Shown piece by piece: positions 48,435 to 48,959 of a DNA stretch of 48,959 nucleotides. Source of the DNA: UBA9647 sp049522195 (GTDB taxonomy: Bacteria; Bacteroidota; Ignavibacteria; UBA10030); NCBI GenBank assembly GCA_049522195.1, contig JBEKOB010000029.1, positions 1-48,959 of the forward strand. Direction: 5' to 3'. The notes under the pieces are model-generated. The model worked only from the letters and a program-made list of their open reading frames with translations. It did not search any database and was not told where the DNA came from. Made by a program: the position numbers and the translations under genes. Numbering within the stretch: position 1 is the first letter of the stretch; each line of letters starts with the position of its first letter.

Positions 48435-48959
48435 ATGATCCGACGTTTGTACTGCTTGGCGTTAGTTCTCTTGCTAAGCGTTTGCTGGGTGCTTGCCCAA
48501 ACGGCGCCCACGCTCGGTTTGCGAGAGAACACCCCGACGGTACACGCGTTCACAAACGCGCGTATCGTTGTCAGTCCGGGCAAGGTGATCGCATCCGGCA
48601 CGATCGTTATTGGCAACGGTGTCATTGAAGCGGTTGGCGAAAAAGTCGCCGCACCTGCAGATGCCCGAATCTGGGATATGAAAGGAAAGACTCTCTATCC
48701 CGGTCTCATCGATCTCTCGTCCGACATCGGCATGCCGAAACCGGCCCAAGGGCAAACAGGGAATCCTTTCGACGTCGCCGCCGCCCAGCAACAACAGGCG
48801 GAGAAACCGAAAGGCGCGGCCCACTGGAACATGAAGATGCATGCTGAATTCAGTGCGGACGAAGAATTCGTTCCGGATGCAAAAGCAGCCGAGAAGCTCC
48901 GTTCACAAGGATTTGCACTCGCCGTTGCAACGCCACAACGCGGCATATTCCGCGGCAGC
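48435..48959 (+). CDS. exported amidohydrolase, 5' part only (cut by window end)
   Basis: From ATG 48435, with AGGAGG at 48425-48430, 175 codons stay open to the last base of the window. The product starts with a signal peptide (MIRRLYCLALVLLLSVCWVL, cut near LAQ). It continues with the amidohydrolase N-terminal beta-sandwich: AFTNARIVVSPGKVIASGTI, VIGNGVIEAVGEKVAAPADA and the DMKGKTLYPGLIDLSSDIG strand leading to the metal barrel. The metal-binding HxH is replaced by DLSSD in this part, which is seen in some large exported amidohydrolase-like proteins, and the rest is outside the window. It is probably a periplasmic enzyme of unknown substrate. Confidence 0.82.
   Translation, partial: MIRRLYCLALVLLLSVCWVLAQTAPTLGLRENTPTVHAFTNARIVVSPGKVIASGTIVIGNGVIEAVGEKVAAPADARIWDMKGKTLYPGLIDLSSDIGMPKPAQGQTGNPFDVAAAQQQQAEKPKGAAHWNMKMHAEFSADEEFVPDAKAAEKLRSQGFALAVATPQRGIFRGS

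Overview
This window comes from a bacterial chromosome, most likely a member of the Bacteroidota / Chlorobiota / Ignavibacteriota (FCB) lineage. The pointers are an S46 dipeptidyl-peptidase, a bifunctional hisB, fused hisIE, DUF6624 and DedA proteins, many exported proteins with short signal peptides, and tightly packed genes separated by small A/T-rich repeats. The phylum is an inference from gene content; no rRNA or tRNA gene is present to settle it. No phage, transposase, CRISPR array or toxin-antitoxin system was found. The content is mostly housekeeping and periplasmic.

Left part (1-5.1 kb): a compact minus-strand cluster encodes a DUF421 membrane protein, two tandem paralogous small lipoproteins, an AHSA1/SRPBCC protein and a multi-spanning membrane protein. 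Beside it lies a lipoprotein with an endonuclease/exonuclease/phosphatase (EEP) fold that lacks the usual catalytic residues. Two exported plus-strand proteins follow (TPR-DUF6624 and BamE-like). From 5.2 to 16.9 kb are a zinc alcohol dehydrogenase, Ada, a Tat-exported clan GH-D glycosidase, an AmrS-type radical SAM enzyme, a MacA/MacB-like efflux operon (adaptor, ATPase, permease, with 4-nt overlaps), endonuclease IV and an MFS exporter. From 17 to 21.5 kb are a TPR protein, a bifunctional-nuclease family protein, etfB/etfA and a PLP-dependent threonine dehydratase/serine racemase.

Centre (21.5-29 kb): a complete histidine operon, hisG-D-C-B-H-A-F-IE, preceded by a TrpR-like repressor gene of the YerC/YecD type. 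The same 16-bp inverted repeat lies 1 nt before the ATG of both the repressor gene and hisG. This points to autoregulated control of histidine synthesis by a TrpR-family protein (HisR-like), and it is the clearest regulatory system in the window. The operon is translationally coupled through ATGA/GTGA overlaps and ends 5 bp from a convergent ACT-domain gene.

Right part (29.4-49 kb): a frameshifted NAD(P)-binding oxidoreductase, then a run of exported hydrolases (M28 peptidase with PA domain, class C beta-lactamase-like serine hydrolase, S46 peptidase with a DPP11-type Arg). Next come DedA, RidA, a metallophosphoesterase fused to a PQQ-type beta-propeller, and a YfiT/DinB-like protein. On the minus strand lies the A2M-pbpC pair: an alpha-2-macroglobulin with an intact CLEQ thioester and penicillin-binding protein 1C. 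The window closes with a GNAT acetyltransferase, a SAM methyltransferase and a truncated exported amidohydrolase.

Intergenic spaces hold several small repeat types: a 32-bp tandem array with an inverted arm, a 57-bp hairpin tandem, a 30-bp perfect palindrome, an imperfect long inverted repeat, and dispersed 'attcac/aactcgaaac'-like A/T-rich tracts.
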